Of a stretch of DNA of 64,000 bases, positions 40,549 through 48,153 are shown piece by piece. The notes under the pieces were generated by a model. It saw only the letters and a list, made by a program, of their open reading frames with translations. It was not told the DNA's origin and made no database searches. Source of the stretch: JAITMY01 sp031553765 (GTDB taxonomy: Bacteria; Bacteroidota; Bacteroidia; Bacteroidales; UBA932); the NCBI GenBank assembly GCA_031553765.1, contig JAVBKY010000002.1:186001-250000 (forward strand), in the 5' to 3' direction. How positions within the stretch are numbered: position 1 is the first letter of the stretch; the number at the start of each line of letters is the position of its first letter. Position numbers and translations under genes: made by a program.

Positions 40549-41532
40549 GTGAAAAGAATAGGAAATCTATACGACCAAGTATGTAGCACGGAAAACCTGC
40601 ATCGCGCCTACCTCAAAGCCCGCAAGGGTAAGGGTAAGCGCTATGGGGTTGTGCTGTTTGAAAAGCGCTTTGTCGAAAACATGGAGCAAATTCAGCGTGA
40701 ATTGCTCGATGGTACTTACAAAACATCAGAATACGAGGTGTTCAACATATACGATCCCAAAGAGCGGGTGGTTTACCGATTGCCCTTCAGGGATAGGATT
40801 GTTCACCACGCCACAATGAACATTTTAGAGCCAATATGGCACCCTGTTTTCATTGCAAACTCGTACTCGTGCATCAAAGGCCGTGGCATTCATGGCGCAC
40901 TGAAGCACTTGAGAAGAGATTTGAAAGATGCGGCCGAAGCGCAGTATTGCTTGAAAATGGACATTCGAAAGTTTTATCCGAGTATTGACCACGATGTGCT
41001 AAAGGAGATAATTCGCAGAAAAATCAAGGATGTTCGTCTATTGGAACTACTTGATGGAATTATTGACTCTGCTCCCGGCGTTCCCATTGGTAACTATTTA
41101 TCTCAGTTTTTCGCCAACCTCTACCTATCCTATTTCGACCATTGGCTAAAAGAGGCAAAGCGTGTAAAATACTACTATCGCTACGCCGATGATATGGTCC
41201 TATTGGCTTCTGATAAGGCTTCTCTACATGCATTGCTGCTTGAAATCAAGGCTTACTTAGGAGATAATTTGAGGTTGCAGCTGAAGCCCAACTACCAAGT
41301 ATTTCCGGTTAATGCAAGGGGAATTGATTTTGTGGGCTACGTGTTTAGGCACAGTCATATTTTACTAAGAAAGTCCATTAAGCAGAACCTGTGCAAGAAG
41401 GCAGCTAAACTCAGAAAAAAGAAGGTAAGTACCAAGGAGTACACCATGAAGATCGCTCCGTGGATTGGTTGGGCTAAACATTGCAATTCAATAAACCTAC
41501 TTAAAAAATTACGCTATGAACCGATTCTCTGA
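40549..41532 (+). CDS. DGR-type reverse transcriptase
   Basis: A 327-residue RT with GTG start. Motifs in order: RLPFRDRIVHHATMNILEP (RT1-2), SYSCIKGRGIHGAL, catalytic Asp in KMDIRKFYPSID (137-147), VPIGNYLSQFFANLYL (178-193; the SQ replaces the SP of group II intron RTs and is typical of DGR RTs), catalytic YADD (212-215), then RGIDFVGYVFR. It has no maturase or endonuclease domain. It lies about 80 bp after the TR, as in other DGRs. It copies template RNA with errors at adenine (known of the family). Confidence 0.93.
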   Translation: MKRIGNLYDQVCSTENLHRAYLKARKGKGKRYGVVLFEKRFVENMEQIQRELLDGTYKTSEYEVFNIYDPKERVVYRLPFRDRIVHHATMNILEPIWHPVFIANSYSCIKGRGIHGALKHLRRDLKDAAEAQYCLKMDIRKFYPSIDHDVLKEIIRRKIKDVRLLELLDGIIDSAPGVPIGNYLSQFFANLYLSYFDHWLKEAKRVKYYYRYADDMVLLASDKASLHALLLEIKAYLGDNLRLQLKPNYQVFPVNARGIDFVGYVFRHSHILLRKSIKQNLCKKAAKLRKKKVSTKEYTMKIAPWIGWAKHCNSINLLKKLRYEPIL

Positions 41533-41833
41533 CTTCGGCATTAAAACCACAGACGATAGCACCATATTTCAAGTGCCCGTAACATCTATAACGGATTTTA
41601 TCAATATGGAGGTTGAGGTGTTAGACTACGTAAATGGCGTTACAACGCAACACGGTACAGATAGGTGCGTAGTAAAAATTAAACATGACGGGAAAGAACA
41701 AAAATTCTTCACCACTGCCAAATCAATAATAACAGCCTTAGATAAAATTGATAAAGATAAGTTTCCATTTACAGCCACCATACGACAACAAAAATATGGA
41801 GGTAGCAAAAACAGAAGTTTCCATTTCGAATAA
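41516..41833 (+). CDS. Small OB-like protein overlapping the RT; possible DGR accessory
   Basis: A 105-residue protein whose start lies 17 bp inside the RT gene, so it is likely coupled to RT translation. It is beta-rich (MEVEVLDYVNGVTTQHGTDRCVVKIKHDGKEQKFFT and FPFTATIRQQKYGG), which suggests an OB-like nucleic-acid-binding fold. It does not look like Avd (a basic four-helix bundle). It might assist the RT or simply be a replication-module protein. No family is assigned. Confidence 0.55.
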   Translation: MNRFSDFGIKTTDDSTIFQVPVTSITDFINMEVEVLDYVNGVTTQHGTDRCVVKIKHDGKEQKFFTTAKSIITALDKIDKDKFPFTATIRQQKYGGSKNRSFHFE

Positions 41834-41838
41834 CATGG

Positions 41839-41913
41839 GCGGAGCCAACATTTCTCATTAAAAAGAAAAAGTTGTGATTTGATTGCCATGTTCAACTCCG
41901 GCTCCGCTTTTTT
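41839..41913 (+). terminator. Terminator or structured RNA after the DGR region
   Basis: GCGGAGCC (41839-41846) pairs with GGCTCCGC (41900-41907), and AACAT (41847-41851) with ATGTT (41888-41892), followed by six T. The loop is long (about 36 nt), so it may be a structured RNA rather than a plain terminator. It separates the DGR from the replication genes. Confidence 0.5.
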
Positions 41914-41927
41914 CAAAAAACTCACAA

Positions 41928-42206
41928 ATGAATAAACTCCAAAAATTAGCCTGTAGCCTGTTTGGCGTTCACCCTGTTGTAGGTAATGCCGATGGGGTGC
42001 GCGCTACCGGCCGCACTACTCGCTTAATCGACGGTTACGTACAAGAATTGTTCTCTACCGGCTACATTCAGCCCATAGACCACCACAACACCAAGAAGGC
42101 TACTCGCGACCTAATATATCGCATCGCCAAGAGGATGGAGCAAGAACACCCACAAGTTAAGTTGCGCGTCAATTCGCGCGTTGGCTATATCAAGGTTGCC
42201 AAGTAA
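41928..42206 (+). CDS. Hypothetical phage protein
   Basis: A 92-residue protein starting MNKLQKLACSLFGVHP; longer in-frame versions begin inside the terminator and are rejected. It contains RATGRTTRLIDGYVQELF, a P-loop-like GRTT without other ATPase motifs, and a basic C-terminus. It is coupled by TAATG to the initiator gene. Confidence 0.5.
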   Translation: MNKLQKLACSLFGVHPVVGNADGVRATGRTTRLIDGYVQELFSTGYIQPIDHHNTKKATRDLIYRIAKRMEQEHPQVKLRVNSRVGYIKVAK

Positions 42207-43018
42207 TGAACGGATACACCCTCACCTATCTGCTGCGCACGCTACGCGATACGCACGCTATTACCGCCGTAGAGCAAGCGCTCTTTTACGAGCTGGTGGC
42301 GCTGTGCAACGAAAGTGGCTGGGCTGCATCCTTCCCTGTATCCAACATGCAGCTAGCGCGCGCGCTATGCGTTAGCGAGAACACGCTAATGAAGGCGCGC
42401 CGCAAGCTCATTGCCTTGGGAATTCTCTCCTACCAATCCGGCAAGAGCAATCGCACGGTGGGCATCTACTCCATTGCCTCAAATTTTGAGGTAGTAGCAG
42501 ACCCCACTACCTCAAAATTTGAGGTGGCAGCAAATTTTGAGGTAGCAAAAATTGAGGGTGAAGAAATCGTAAATGAACGCTCAGAGCGCAAGTTACAAAA
42601 AACTCCTACCTCAAATTCTGCTACCTCAAATTCTGCGGTAGCAAAAATTGAGGACTCTTATAAACATAAACATACTACTACCGCGCGTACGCGTGAGGCA
42701 AATCCTTTTTTTCCCTCAGCAGAAGAGCTGCTTCTTGGGTACGGCGCAGAGCAGTATGTTGTCCCCGAGCTGTGGGCACACATGGTCCGATGGGTAGAAC
42801 ATCTTACCACCAAGGGGGATGTGCTATCCCCGGCAGTTATCGAAGCTGTGTACAGCCGCCTCCGAAAGTTGTCAGGCATCGACAATAAAGCAGCTGACGA
42901 CATCGTTACCGCCTGCATAGCAGCCAACGCCAAGAGCTTGTTCCTTCCCTCCGAAATGGAGCAACAAGGCAGCCGCAAGGCAGTTAAAGAATTTGACCCC
43001 AATAAAGTCGTAATGTAA
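42206..43018 (+). CDS. Phage replication initiator (O-like) with winged helix
   Basis: A 270-residue protein. The N-terminal winged helix-turn-helix (about 15-85: NMQLARALCVSENTLMKARRKLIALGIL) is followed by a repetitive middle (SNFEVVAD, TSKFEVAANFEVAK, TSNSATSNSAVAK) and a C-terminal alpha-helical region (about 165-250) of DnaD/O type. The middle is encoded by DNA repeats that look like an origin, as in phage lambda O. It overlaps the primase-helicase gene by one base. Confidence 0.75.
   Translation: MNGYTLTYLLRTLRDTHAITAVEQALFYELVALCNESGWAASFPVSNMQLARALCVSENTLMKARRKLIALGILSYQSGKSNRTVGIYSIASNFEVVADPTTSKFEVAANFEVAKIEGEEIVNERSERKLQKTPTSNSATSNSAVAKIEDSYKHKHTTTARTREANPFFPSAEELLLGYGAEQYVVPELWAHMVRWVEHLTTKGDVLSPAVIEAVYSRLRKLSGIDNKAADDIVTACIAANAKSLFLPSEMEQQGSRKAVKEFDPNKVVM
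42477..42653. repeat. Iteron-like repeats inside the initiator gene: probable phage origin
   Basis: The palindromic unit CTACCTCAAAATTTGAGGTAG occurs complete or in halves at about 42477-42494, 42507-42527, 42530-42546, 42604-42620 and 42621-42642, with two AAAAATTGAGG half-units after the third and fifth copies. A/T-rich sequence follows. Repeats inside an initiator gene suggest that the protein binds them to open the origin. Confidence 0.65.
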
Positions 43019-44844
43019 TGGCAGAAAAGTTTTCAGATTATGGCATCAACGTGGGAGCGCGCACGACAGGGCAGGTAAAAACCTTCTGCCCGAAGTGTAG
43101 GGACAAGCGCAGCAATAAGGCCGACAAGTCGCTGTCCGTTAACATTGCGGAAGGGGTGTGGGATTGCCACTACTGCGGGTGGACAGGGGTAATACGTAAC
43201 GAGAACTTTGTCCCCAAAAAAACGTATGCCCGACCACCGCAACGGGTGAACAAGACCACCCTATCCGACAAGGTGGTGAAATACTTCGAGGGGCGAAAAA
43301 TATCTCAAGACACGCTCACCAAGTTGTACGTTGGCGAAGGCAAGGAGTGGATGCCACAGACCGGCAAGCTCGAAAACACCATACAGTGGCCTTACTTCCG
43401 TAGCGGCGAGCTCATCAATATCAAGTACCGCGACGCGCGTAAAAACTTCAAGATGTACAAGGATGCAGAGTTGGCATTCTACAACATCGACAGCCTTGGC
43501 AAGCATGACTACTGCATTATCACCGAGGGAGAGATGGATGCCTTATCCTACATTGAAGCGGGTTACACCCCCGTCATATCCGTTCCTAACGGAGGCAAGA
43601 GCTACGACTTCATCGACAGCTGCTACGAAGATATCGACCGCATGGGCAAGATATACCTCGCTACCGACAACGATAAGGTAGGGCTGGAAATGCGAGCTGA
43701 ACTTATCCGGAGGTTTGGTGCCGAGCGCTGCTTCCTCGTTACCTACCCCGACGGCAGCAAGGATGGAAACGAATACCTGCAAAAACACGGAAAAAACGCG
43801 CTGGCGCTAACCATTCCCGACGCGCAGCCTGTCCCCATTGAGGGTGTGCTCACCTTTTCCGACTACGAGCCTCAACTCGACGAACTTTATCACAACGGAC
43901 TACAGCGTGGCGCCACCATAGGGCACGAGGAGTTTGATAAGTTAATAAGCTTCCTTGCTGGCCGCTTGATGATTGTTACCGGTATACCGGGTAGCGGAAA
44001 AAGCGAGCTGATTGATGAAATATGCGTTAGGCTCAACATGCTGCACAGATGGAAAGTTGGTTACTTCTCCCCCGAGAACTTTCCGGTTGAATTTCACGTC
44101 AGCAAGCTTATTGAAAAAATAACGGGAGCGCGTTTTTCCAAGCAAAGCCTCAACGAATCGATATATGCTGCTGCCAAGGAGTACGTGGCGGACAACTTCA
44201 ATTTTATTTTTCCGAAGGATGAGAGTTGCACGCTGGACCTCGTACTTGATAAGGCAAGATACCTCGTGCGCAGAAAAGGGATAAAGGTGCTGGTAATTGA
44301 CCCCTATAATCGCCTTGAGCACCACATCAAAACAGGAGTCAACGAAAGCACCTATATCTCGGGGCAACTTGACAAAATGACCGCATTTGCCCAGCGCGAA
44401 GGAGTACTGCTTATCCTCATGGCCCACCCTCGCAAAATGGAGCGCGACGACATGACCGAATACAAGGTGCCAACACTGTACGACATTAACGGATCGGCTA
44501 ACTTCTTTAACAAGGCAGATTACGGGTTGTGCGTGCATCGTATTCGCAAGCAAAACCTCACGCAAGTACACATACAAAAAGTTAAGTTCAAACACTTAGG
44601 AGAGCCAGGTGTGGCCAACTTTAGGTACAACCTTAACAATGGACGCTATGTGCCGGCTATTGACCCGGGCAACCCGGATGAGCGACCTATATACGACAAT
44701 GCCAACTACCTCACCGGAAGCATTGGCGAAAGGCTGGTACCAAAGCAGCAAAACTTACCGATAGGAAAAGACTTAGCTGTGGGCGCCGAGCGCAACAACG
44801 ATTTTTTGCACGGCGGCATATCAGCCGAGGACACCCCATTTTAA
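43018..44844 (+). CDS. Bifunctional DNA primase-helicase (T7 gp4/Twinkle-like)
   Basis: A 608-residue protein. It has a zinc ribbon (C24, C27, C50, C53: CPKC and CHYC), a Toprim primase core (IITEGEMDALSYIEAG, about 165-180, and IYLATDNDKVG), and a RecA/DnaB-type helicase with Walker A GIPGSGKS (322-329), VLVIDPYNRLEH (Walker B) and ILMAHPRKME. It unwinds and primes phage DNA, forming hexamers. It follows the initiator gene directly. Confidence 0.9.
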   Translation: MAEKFSDYGINVGARTTGQVKTFCPKCRDKRSNKADKSLSVNIAEGVWDCHYCGWTGVIRNENFVPKKTYARPPQRVNKTTLSDKVVKYFEGRKISQDTLTKLYVGEGKEWMPQTGKLENTIQWPYFRSGELINIKYRDARKNFKMYKDAELAFYNIDSLGKHDYCIITEGEMDALSYIEAGYTPVISVPNGGKSYDFIDSCYEDIDRMGKIYLATDNDKVGLEMRAELIRRFGAERCFLVTYPDGSKDGNEYLQKHGKNALALTIPDAQPVPIEGVLTFSDYEPQLDELYHNGLQRGATIGHEEFDKLISFLAGRLMIVTGIPGSGKSELIDEICVRLNMLHRWKVGYFSPENFPVEFHVSKLIEKITGARFSKQSLNESIYAAAKEYVADNFNFIFPKDESCTLDLVLDKARYLVRRKGIKVLVIDPYNRLEHHIKTGVNESTYISGQLDKMTAFAQREGVLLILMAHPRKMERDDMTEYKVPTLYDINGSANFFNKADYGLCVHRIRKQNLTQVHIQKVKFKHLGEPGVANFRYNLNNGRYVPAIDPGNPDERPIYDNANYLTGSIGERLVPKQQNLPIGKDLAVGAERNNDFLHGGISAEDTPF

Positions 44845-44855
44845 ACAGTAAAAAA

Positions 44856-45281
44856 ATGACAACAGGATTATTAGGAGCACCCGAAGTTGACTGGGTATGG
44901 GTGTATAAGAAATTTCCCAAGGCATGGAACATGGTACACTCCGCGGTGCATAGCGACTTGCACGGGCCATACATGGGGCGCTTTAGGTTCACAAACCCAA
45001 GCGATGCATTCCGGAAGCGCAATAGTATGTGCCCGCAGGAGTGGCAAAATATCGACCACGAATCGTTAATTACCGGGCTTGATCGGCTACAGGCTCACCC
45101 CTACCCGGCAACCTCCAAAAGCGAGGATAAGTGGTTGGCGGTAGCAAAAGTAAACGGCATAACGGTGGTATGCAAAACAAAGTACGATACCCGCAGGGAA
45201 GCCAATGTCGCTGCAATCGAAAAGGCATTTGAACTCTTAGAATCTGCGAGCAATGATCATCGGAAAGAAAATAAGGGTTAG
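44856..45281 (+). CDS. Hypothetical phage protein
   Basis: A 141-residue protein with no recognised family. It has many Trp and His residues near the start (EVDWVWVYKKFPKAWNMVH) and a later alpha/beta part (DKWLAVAKVNGITVVCKTKYD). It lies directly after the primase-helicase and overlaps the next small gene by 29 bp. Confidence 0.5.
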   Translation: MTTGLLGAPEVDWVWVYKKFPKAWNMVHSAVHSDLHGPYMGRFRFTNPSDAFRKRNSMCPQEWQNIDHESLITGLDRLQAHPYPATSKSEDKWLAVAKVNGITVVCKTKYDTRREANVAAIEKAFELLESASNDHRKENKG

Positions 45282-45435
45282 CACCGGAGTCCTCACCGTA
45301 ACGGCGCTTCCCAACAAGGTTAATAGGCTATATACATTCGATTACAAATCTGACGTAAGCAGCAAGTATGACGGCACTGTACAAATGGGAGAGTCGCATC
45401 TTAAGCAACTGACAACATTCGAGAAAAAGCCATGA
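45253..45435 (+). CDS. Hypothetical small phage protein
   Basis: A 60-residue, beta-rich protein (GKKIRVSTGVLTVTALPN). It overlaps the preceding gene in another frame and is coupled to the next by ATGA. No family is recognised. Confidence 0.45.
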   Translation: MIIGKKIRVSTGVLTVTALPNKVNRLYTFDYKSDVSSKYDGTVQMGESHLKQLTTFEKKP

Positions 45436-45635
45436 GTAAAATAATAATCCACAACTGGAACCCCGAAGAAATAACCGACAGGGAAGTAGTAGAGGCGGTA
45501 CTGGAGGTGGTAAAAGATGGAAGAATAAGCGGAGGCGGTAAATCCTACTGCTATCGGACGAGAATTGGAGAAATCAACATCCAATCAAAGAATTTGAGAG
45601 GAACGGATACATTTATTGTGAGCAAAGAAAAATAA
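45432..45635 (+). CDS. Hypothetical small phage protein
   Basis: A 67-residue protein with WNPEEITDREVVEAVLEVVKDGRISGGG. No family is recognised; it might be a small DNA-binding or regulatory protein. Its start overlaps the preceding stop (ATGA). Confidence 0.45.
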   Translation: MSKIIIHNWNPEEITDREVVEAVLEVVKDGRISGGGKSYCYRTRIGEINIQSKNLRGTDTFIVSKEK

Positions 45636-45948
45636 TGCAGTAAAACAAAGCGATGTTCCCACGGGCGATCGGTCTACAAATGTTATGCAGAGTCTCCTGT
45701 TTGGCATGAATGAGAAGAGCGTCATACGTCAAGGAAGAGAGCACTACAGTGCAATTCACCCCACCCAAAAGCCCGTCCGCCTACTTGAACGACTGTTAGC
45801 CTTAGTAAGCCAGCCAGGCATGACAGTAGTTGACCCATTTAGTGGTAGGGCGAAAACAGAAATATTATTAAAGGTGAGGACAAAATTGGGTACAGATGAC
45901 CAGCTCCTCGCAAAGAAAGCCAAAGTATTAACTATAAAATTAGAATAA
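45624..45948 (+). pseudogene. Remnant of a DNA methyltransferase (C-terminal part)
   Basis: The frame reads DVPTGDRSTNVMQSLLFGMNEKSVIR, then AIHPTQKPVRLLERLLALVSQPGMTVVDPFSGRAKTEI, the conserved end of N4/N6 DNA methyltransferases (HPTQKP and DPFSG). The catalytic DPPY half is missing, and the sequence after DPFSG does not continue the SAM-binding pattern. A short 87-residue protein could start at the ATG at 45685 but would lack activity. It is probably a decayed gene. Confidence 0.7.
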
Positions 45949-45951
45949 GCA

Positions 45952-46329
45952 ATGAGAACAATAAAATTTAGAGGGAAGCGCATAGATAACGGAGAGTGGG
46001 TGTGTGGCAACTTGATTAACAAATTTGGCTCATCCTTTATTGGCGTGTACACATTTGATGTTACAGGGGAGTACGTAGAATATGAGGTTATCCCCGAAAC
46101 AGTCGGACAATTTACCGGATTAACCGATAAAAACGGAAAGGAGATATACAACGGAGATGTATTCAATTTAGGAGACGCGAGAATAAAATATATTGTTGAA
46201 TGGAAAGATAGCGGATTTAAAGGTAGGCAAATTGGGAACAGAAGTCGTGTCGGATTAGAATTTCACAAAAGATTTATTGAAGTAATTGGCTCAATCCACG
46301 ACAACCCCGAACTATTAAAAGGAGAGTAG
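45952..46329 (+). CDS. YopX family phage protein
   Basis: A 125-residue protein matching the YopX family: it starts RTIKFRGKRIDNGEWVCGNL, has YEVIPETVGQFTGLTDKNGKEIYNGDVF in the middle and ends IEVIGSIHDNPELL. YopX proteins are frequent in phages of Firmicutes and Bacteroidota; their function is unknown. The middle motif is the family's most conserved part. Confidence 0.85.
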   Translation: MRTIKFRGKRIDNGEWVCGNLINKFGSSFIGVYTFDVTGEYVEYEVIPETVGQFTGLTDKNGKEIYNGDVFNLGDARIKYIVEWKDSGFKGRQIGNRSRVGLEFHKRFIEVIGSIHDNPELLKGE

Positions 46330-46331
46330 AT

Positions 46332-46643
46332 ATGAGAAAGTTAATTGAAAAAACACAGGAACAATTGGTGGTTTGCGACAATCCGGCTTGCAGTTACCAA
46401 GTGCCATATCACAAAGATGTAACGGATAACCTAAAGTTATGGATAGATAAGCCTTGCCCTATGTGTGGCGATAATTTACTTACCGAAGAAGATTATGAAG
46501 TGGCTATGAAGATAGAATGCGCGGTTAACTTCATAAATAAGTGGTTTAGCTGGATTACCATTTTTATGCCAAAAGACGCGGAGTACAAGAAAGTGAGAGC
46601 GCACGTTCATGATGGAGTTAAAATAAAAGTAAGTGAGGAGTAG
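46332..46643 (+). CDS. Zinc-ribbon phage protein
   Basis: A 103-residue protein with CDNPACSYQVPYH and PCPMCGDNLLTEEDYE, four Cys forming a likely zinc ribbon, then a hydrophobic stretch with Trp (FINKWFSWITIFM). Function unknown. It lies 2 bp after the YopX gene. Confidence 0.6.
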   Translation: MRKLIEKTQEQLVVCDNPACSYQVPYHKDVTDNLKLWIDKPCPMCGDNLLTEEDYEVAMKIECAVNFINKWFSWITIFMPKDAEYKKVRAHVHDGVKIKVSEE

Positions 46644-46761
46644 CCATGAGAAAGCACAGTTTACCCTCCAAGACCTAAAAACCATAGCCTACTTCAAAAG
46701 AGTAGTTAAGAACTATCTTAAAATGGAGAGACTGCTTAAGGAAAGTAAAATAAAGAAGTAG
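46633..46761 (+). CDS. Possible small helical protein (42 residues, GTG start)
   Basis: A reading frame from GTG gives a basic helical peptide containing AQFTLQDLKTIAYFKRVVKN and YLKMERLLKESKIKK. It overlaps the end of the zinc-ribbon gene. Another frame with an ATG stops after 10 codons. The amphipathic pattern argues that it may be real, but the evidence is thin. Confidence 0.3.
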   Translation: MRSSHEKAQFTLQDLKTIAYFKRVVKNYLKMERLLKESKIKK

Positions 46762-46794
46762 TTGTTTTAGTTTAAACAAGGAAAGTAAAATAAG

Positions 46795-47436
46795 ATGAAG
46801 GGAATATGTTTCAAAGAACCTCTTTTTCACGCAATAGTGGAGGGGAGGAAAACGCAAACAAGGAGAATAGTGGTAGATAGCCACAAACTAAGCGACGGCG
46901 TGGTTGCTCACGCTTACGAAGATGGAAGCGTTGGTTTCTTCAAAGATGGGTTTTTGCTTGGGATTAGAAAGCCAAGGTACACCGTCGGCGAAACCCTCTA
47001 CCTCAAGGAGCCCTACCTACAAGATTGCCACGAGTTGGAGCACTCATTAGGAACAGAAAGAATAGCCAATGGAAAGTGCCTATACCGCTATGCCGGTGAT
47101 GTAATTACCGTCGACGACAAAGACAGCCCCTTTGGCGCATGGAAGAACAAGCTGTTTATGCCCGAAAGATGGGCGCGCTACTTCATCAAAGTTACCGCTG
47201 TACGCTGTGAACGATTGCAGGATATTAGCGAGGAAGATTGCTTCAAAGAGGGAATAGTAAAAGATGTATTCCACCTCCCTCACATGTATGGGTTAAAGAT
47301 GAATGAAAGGTATGTGTCAGTTTATAAGGATTCTGCGCGAAAAGCCTACGCTGCTCTCATTGACAAAATCAACGGCAATGGCACCTGGGATAGCAACCCA
47401 TGGGTATGGGTGTATGACTTTGAGTTGGTAAAATAA
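46795..47436 (+). CDS. ASCH-domain-like phage protein
   Basis: A 213-residue protein starting KGICFKEPLFHAIVEGRKTQTRRI, the usual beginning of phage ASCH-like proteins, then YTVGETLYLKEPY, YFIKVTAVRCERLQDISEEDC and a final NPWVWVYDFELV. ASCH/PUA-like folds bind RNA or nucleotides. The role in the phage is unknown. Confidence 0.75.
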   Translation: MKGICFKEPLFHAIVEGRKTQTRRIVVDSHKLSDGVVAHAYEDGSVGFFKDGFLLGIRKPRYTVGETLYLKEPYLQDCHELEHSLGTERIANGKCLYRYAGDVITVDDKDSPFGAWKNKLFMPERWARYFIKVTAVRCERLQDISEEDCFKEGIVKDVFHLPHMYGLKMNERYVSVYKDSARKAYAALIDKINGNGTWDSNPWVWVYDFELVK

Positions 47437-47532
47437 GACTATTTCAATTACACTATTCTCTTCCGAGTTGAGTAAAAACTCATTGATTTTCAGAATTATA
47501 AAACAGTTTTCCTTTTTCAAATTAAGTAAGAT

Positions 47533-48141
47533 ATGGAAAATAAAACAGCATACGTATCCACCTGCCCAGGCGACCTTGACATTGCTCAAGAGTTTCTATC
47601 GCAGCGAGGATACTCCATAGCAAACGCACCTATTGTAGCCCGTGATGCCGACTGGCCATTATTTATGAGTAGGCATTTCTCCAAATTACCTGAATGCGAG
47701 TGCATCTACCTATTCTCGGGGTGGCAATCATCTCCTCGCGCGCGTATCGAGCACGCGCTATCTAATGAATTGGGGCTGGATGTTATCTTCCAAGATCCAT
47801 GCATCACTGGGGATAAAATAATAGAGGCTGTATGCAACAACTTCAAATTGCACCCCCAAAAACTCCAGCGGAACAATCACCGAACGACAACTCATATATC
47901 TATGGCTCGCCAACTGACAGATTATCTCATCCGGCTACACTTAAAATTGTCTCTAGAGGAAGTAGCATACTACACGTCCGGATCGCACAGCACGGTTCTA
48001 CATTCAATCAAGCAGGTAAATAACTATTTACAGACCAAGGACATCATCTTCATCCCCCTGTATCAAGCAGTATGTGAAGATTTGCTTCGCCAGCCCGCTG
48101 CAAGCAAGACGAGGGTGCATACCCATGCACCCTCGTCTTAA
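47533..48141 (+). CDS. DUF4406-like + DnaA domain IV fusion protein
   Basis: A 202-residue protein. Residues 1-88 resemble a DUF4406/deoxyribosyltransferase-like fold (TAYVSTCPGDLDIAQEFLSQRG, WPLFMSRHF, CIYLFSGWQ). Residues 90-170 match DnaA domain IV, the DnaA-box-binding helix-turn-helix (ISMARQLTDYLIRLHLKLSL, then SHSTVLHSIKQV). No AAA+ ATPase is present. It may bind DnaA boxes to compete with or recruit host DnaA. Confidence 0.65.
   Translation: MENKTAYVSTCPGDLDIAQEFLSQRGYSIANAPIVARDADWPLFMSRHFSKLPECECIYLFSGWQSSPRARIEHALSNELGLDVIFQDPCITGDKIIEAVCNNFKLHPQKLQRNNHRTTTHISMARQLTDYLIRLHLKLSLEEVAYYTSGSHSTVLHSIKQVNNYLQTKDIIFIPLYQAVCEDLLRQPAASKTRVHTHAPSS
48106..48139. terminator. Bidirectional terminator between early and late blocks
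   Basis: A 15-bp perfect stem AAGACGAGGGTGCAT / ATGCACCCTCGTCTT with loop ACCC, overlapping the last codons of the fusion gene. It lies between convergent early (plus) and late (minus) genes. Confidence 0.8.
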
Positions 48142-48153
48142 AGATTTGGCGCA

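Larger units (their letters stand above)
39459..41532 (+). other. Diversity-generating retroelement cassette (two targets, TR, RT)
   Basis: Order: target 1 with VR1, target 2 with VR2, template repeat, DGR reverse transcriptase, all on the plus strand in 2.1 kb. VR1 and VR2 differ from TR only at template adenines. In known DGRs (e.g. Bordetella phage BPP-1) the RT copies the TR RNA with errors at A and the cDNA replaces the VR. Here the same TR can feed two adjacent genes. Confidence 0.93.

Noticed and set aside
39686..40589. Several open frames on the minus strand across the DGR
   Set aside because: They are shadows caused by the repeated TCG/CGA-rich VR and TR sequence and conflict with the clear plus-strand genes.
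40549..41532. Group II intron or retron reverse transcriptase
   Set aside because: The RT has SQ instead of SP in motif 4, lacks a maturase/endonuclease region, and no retron msr/msd or intron domain V was seen; the TR/VR pairs explain it as a DGR.
42477..42653. CRISPR array
   Set aside because: The repeats are palindromic, irregularly spaced, within a coding gene, and without unique spacers or cas genes.
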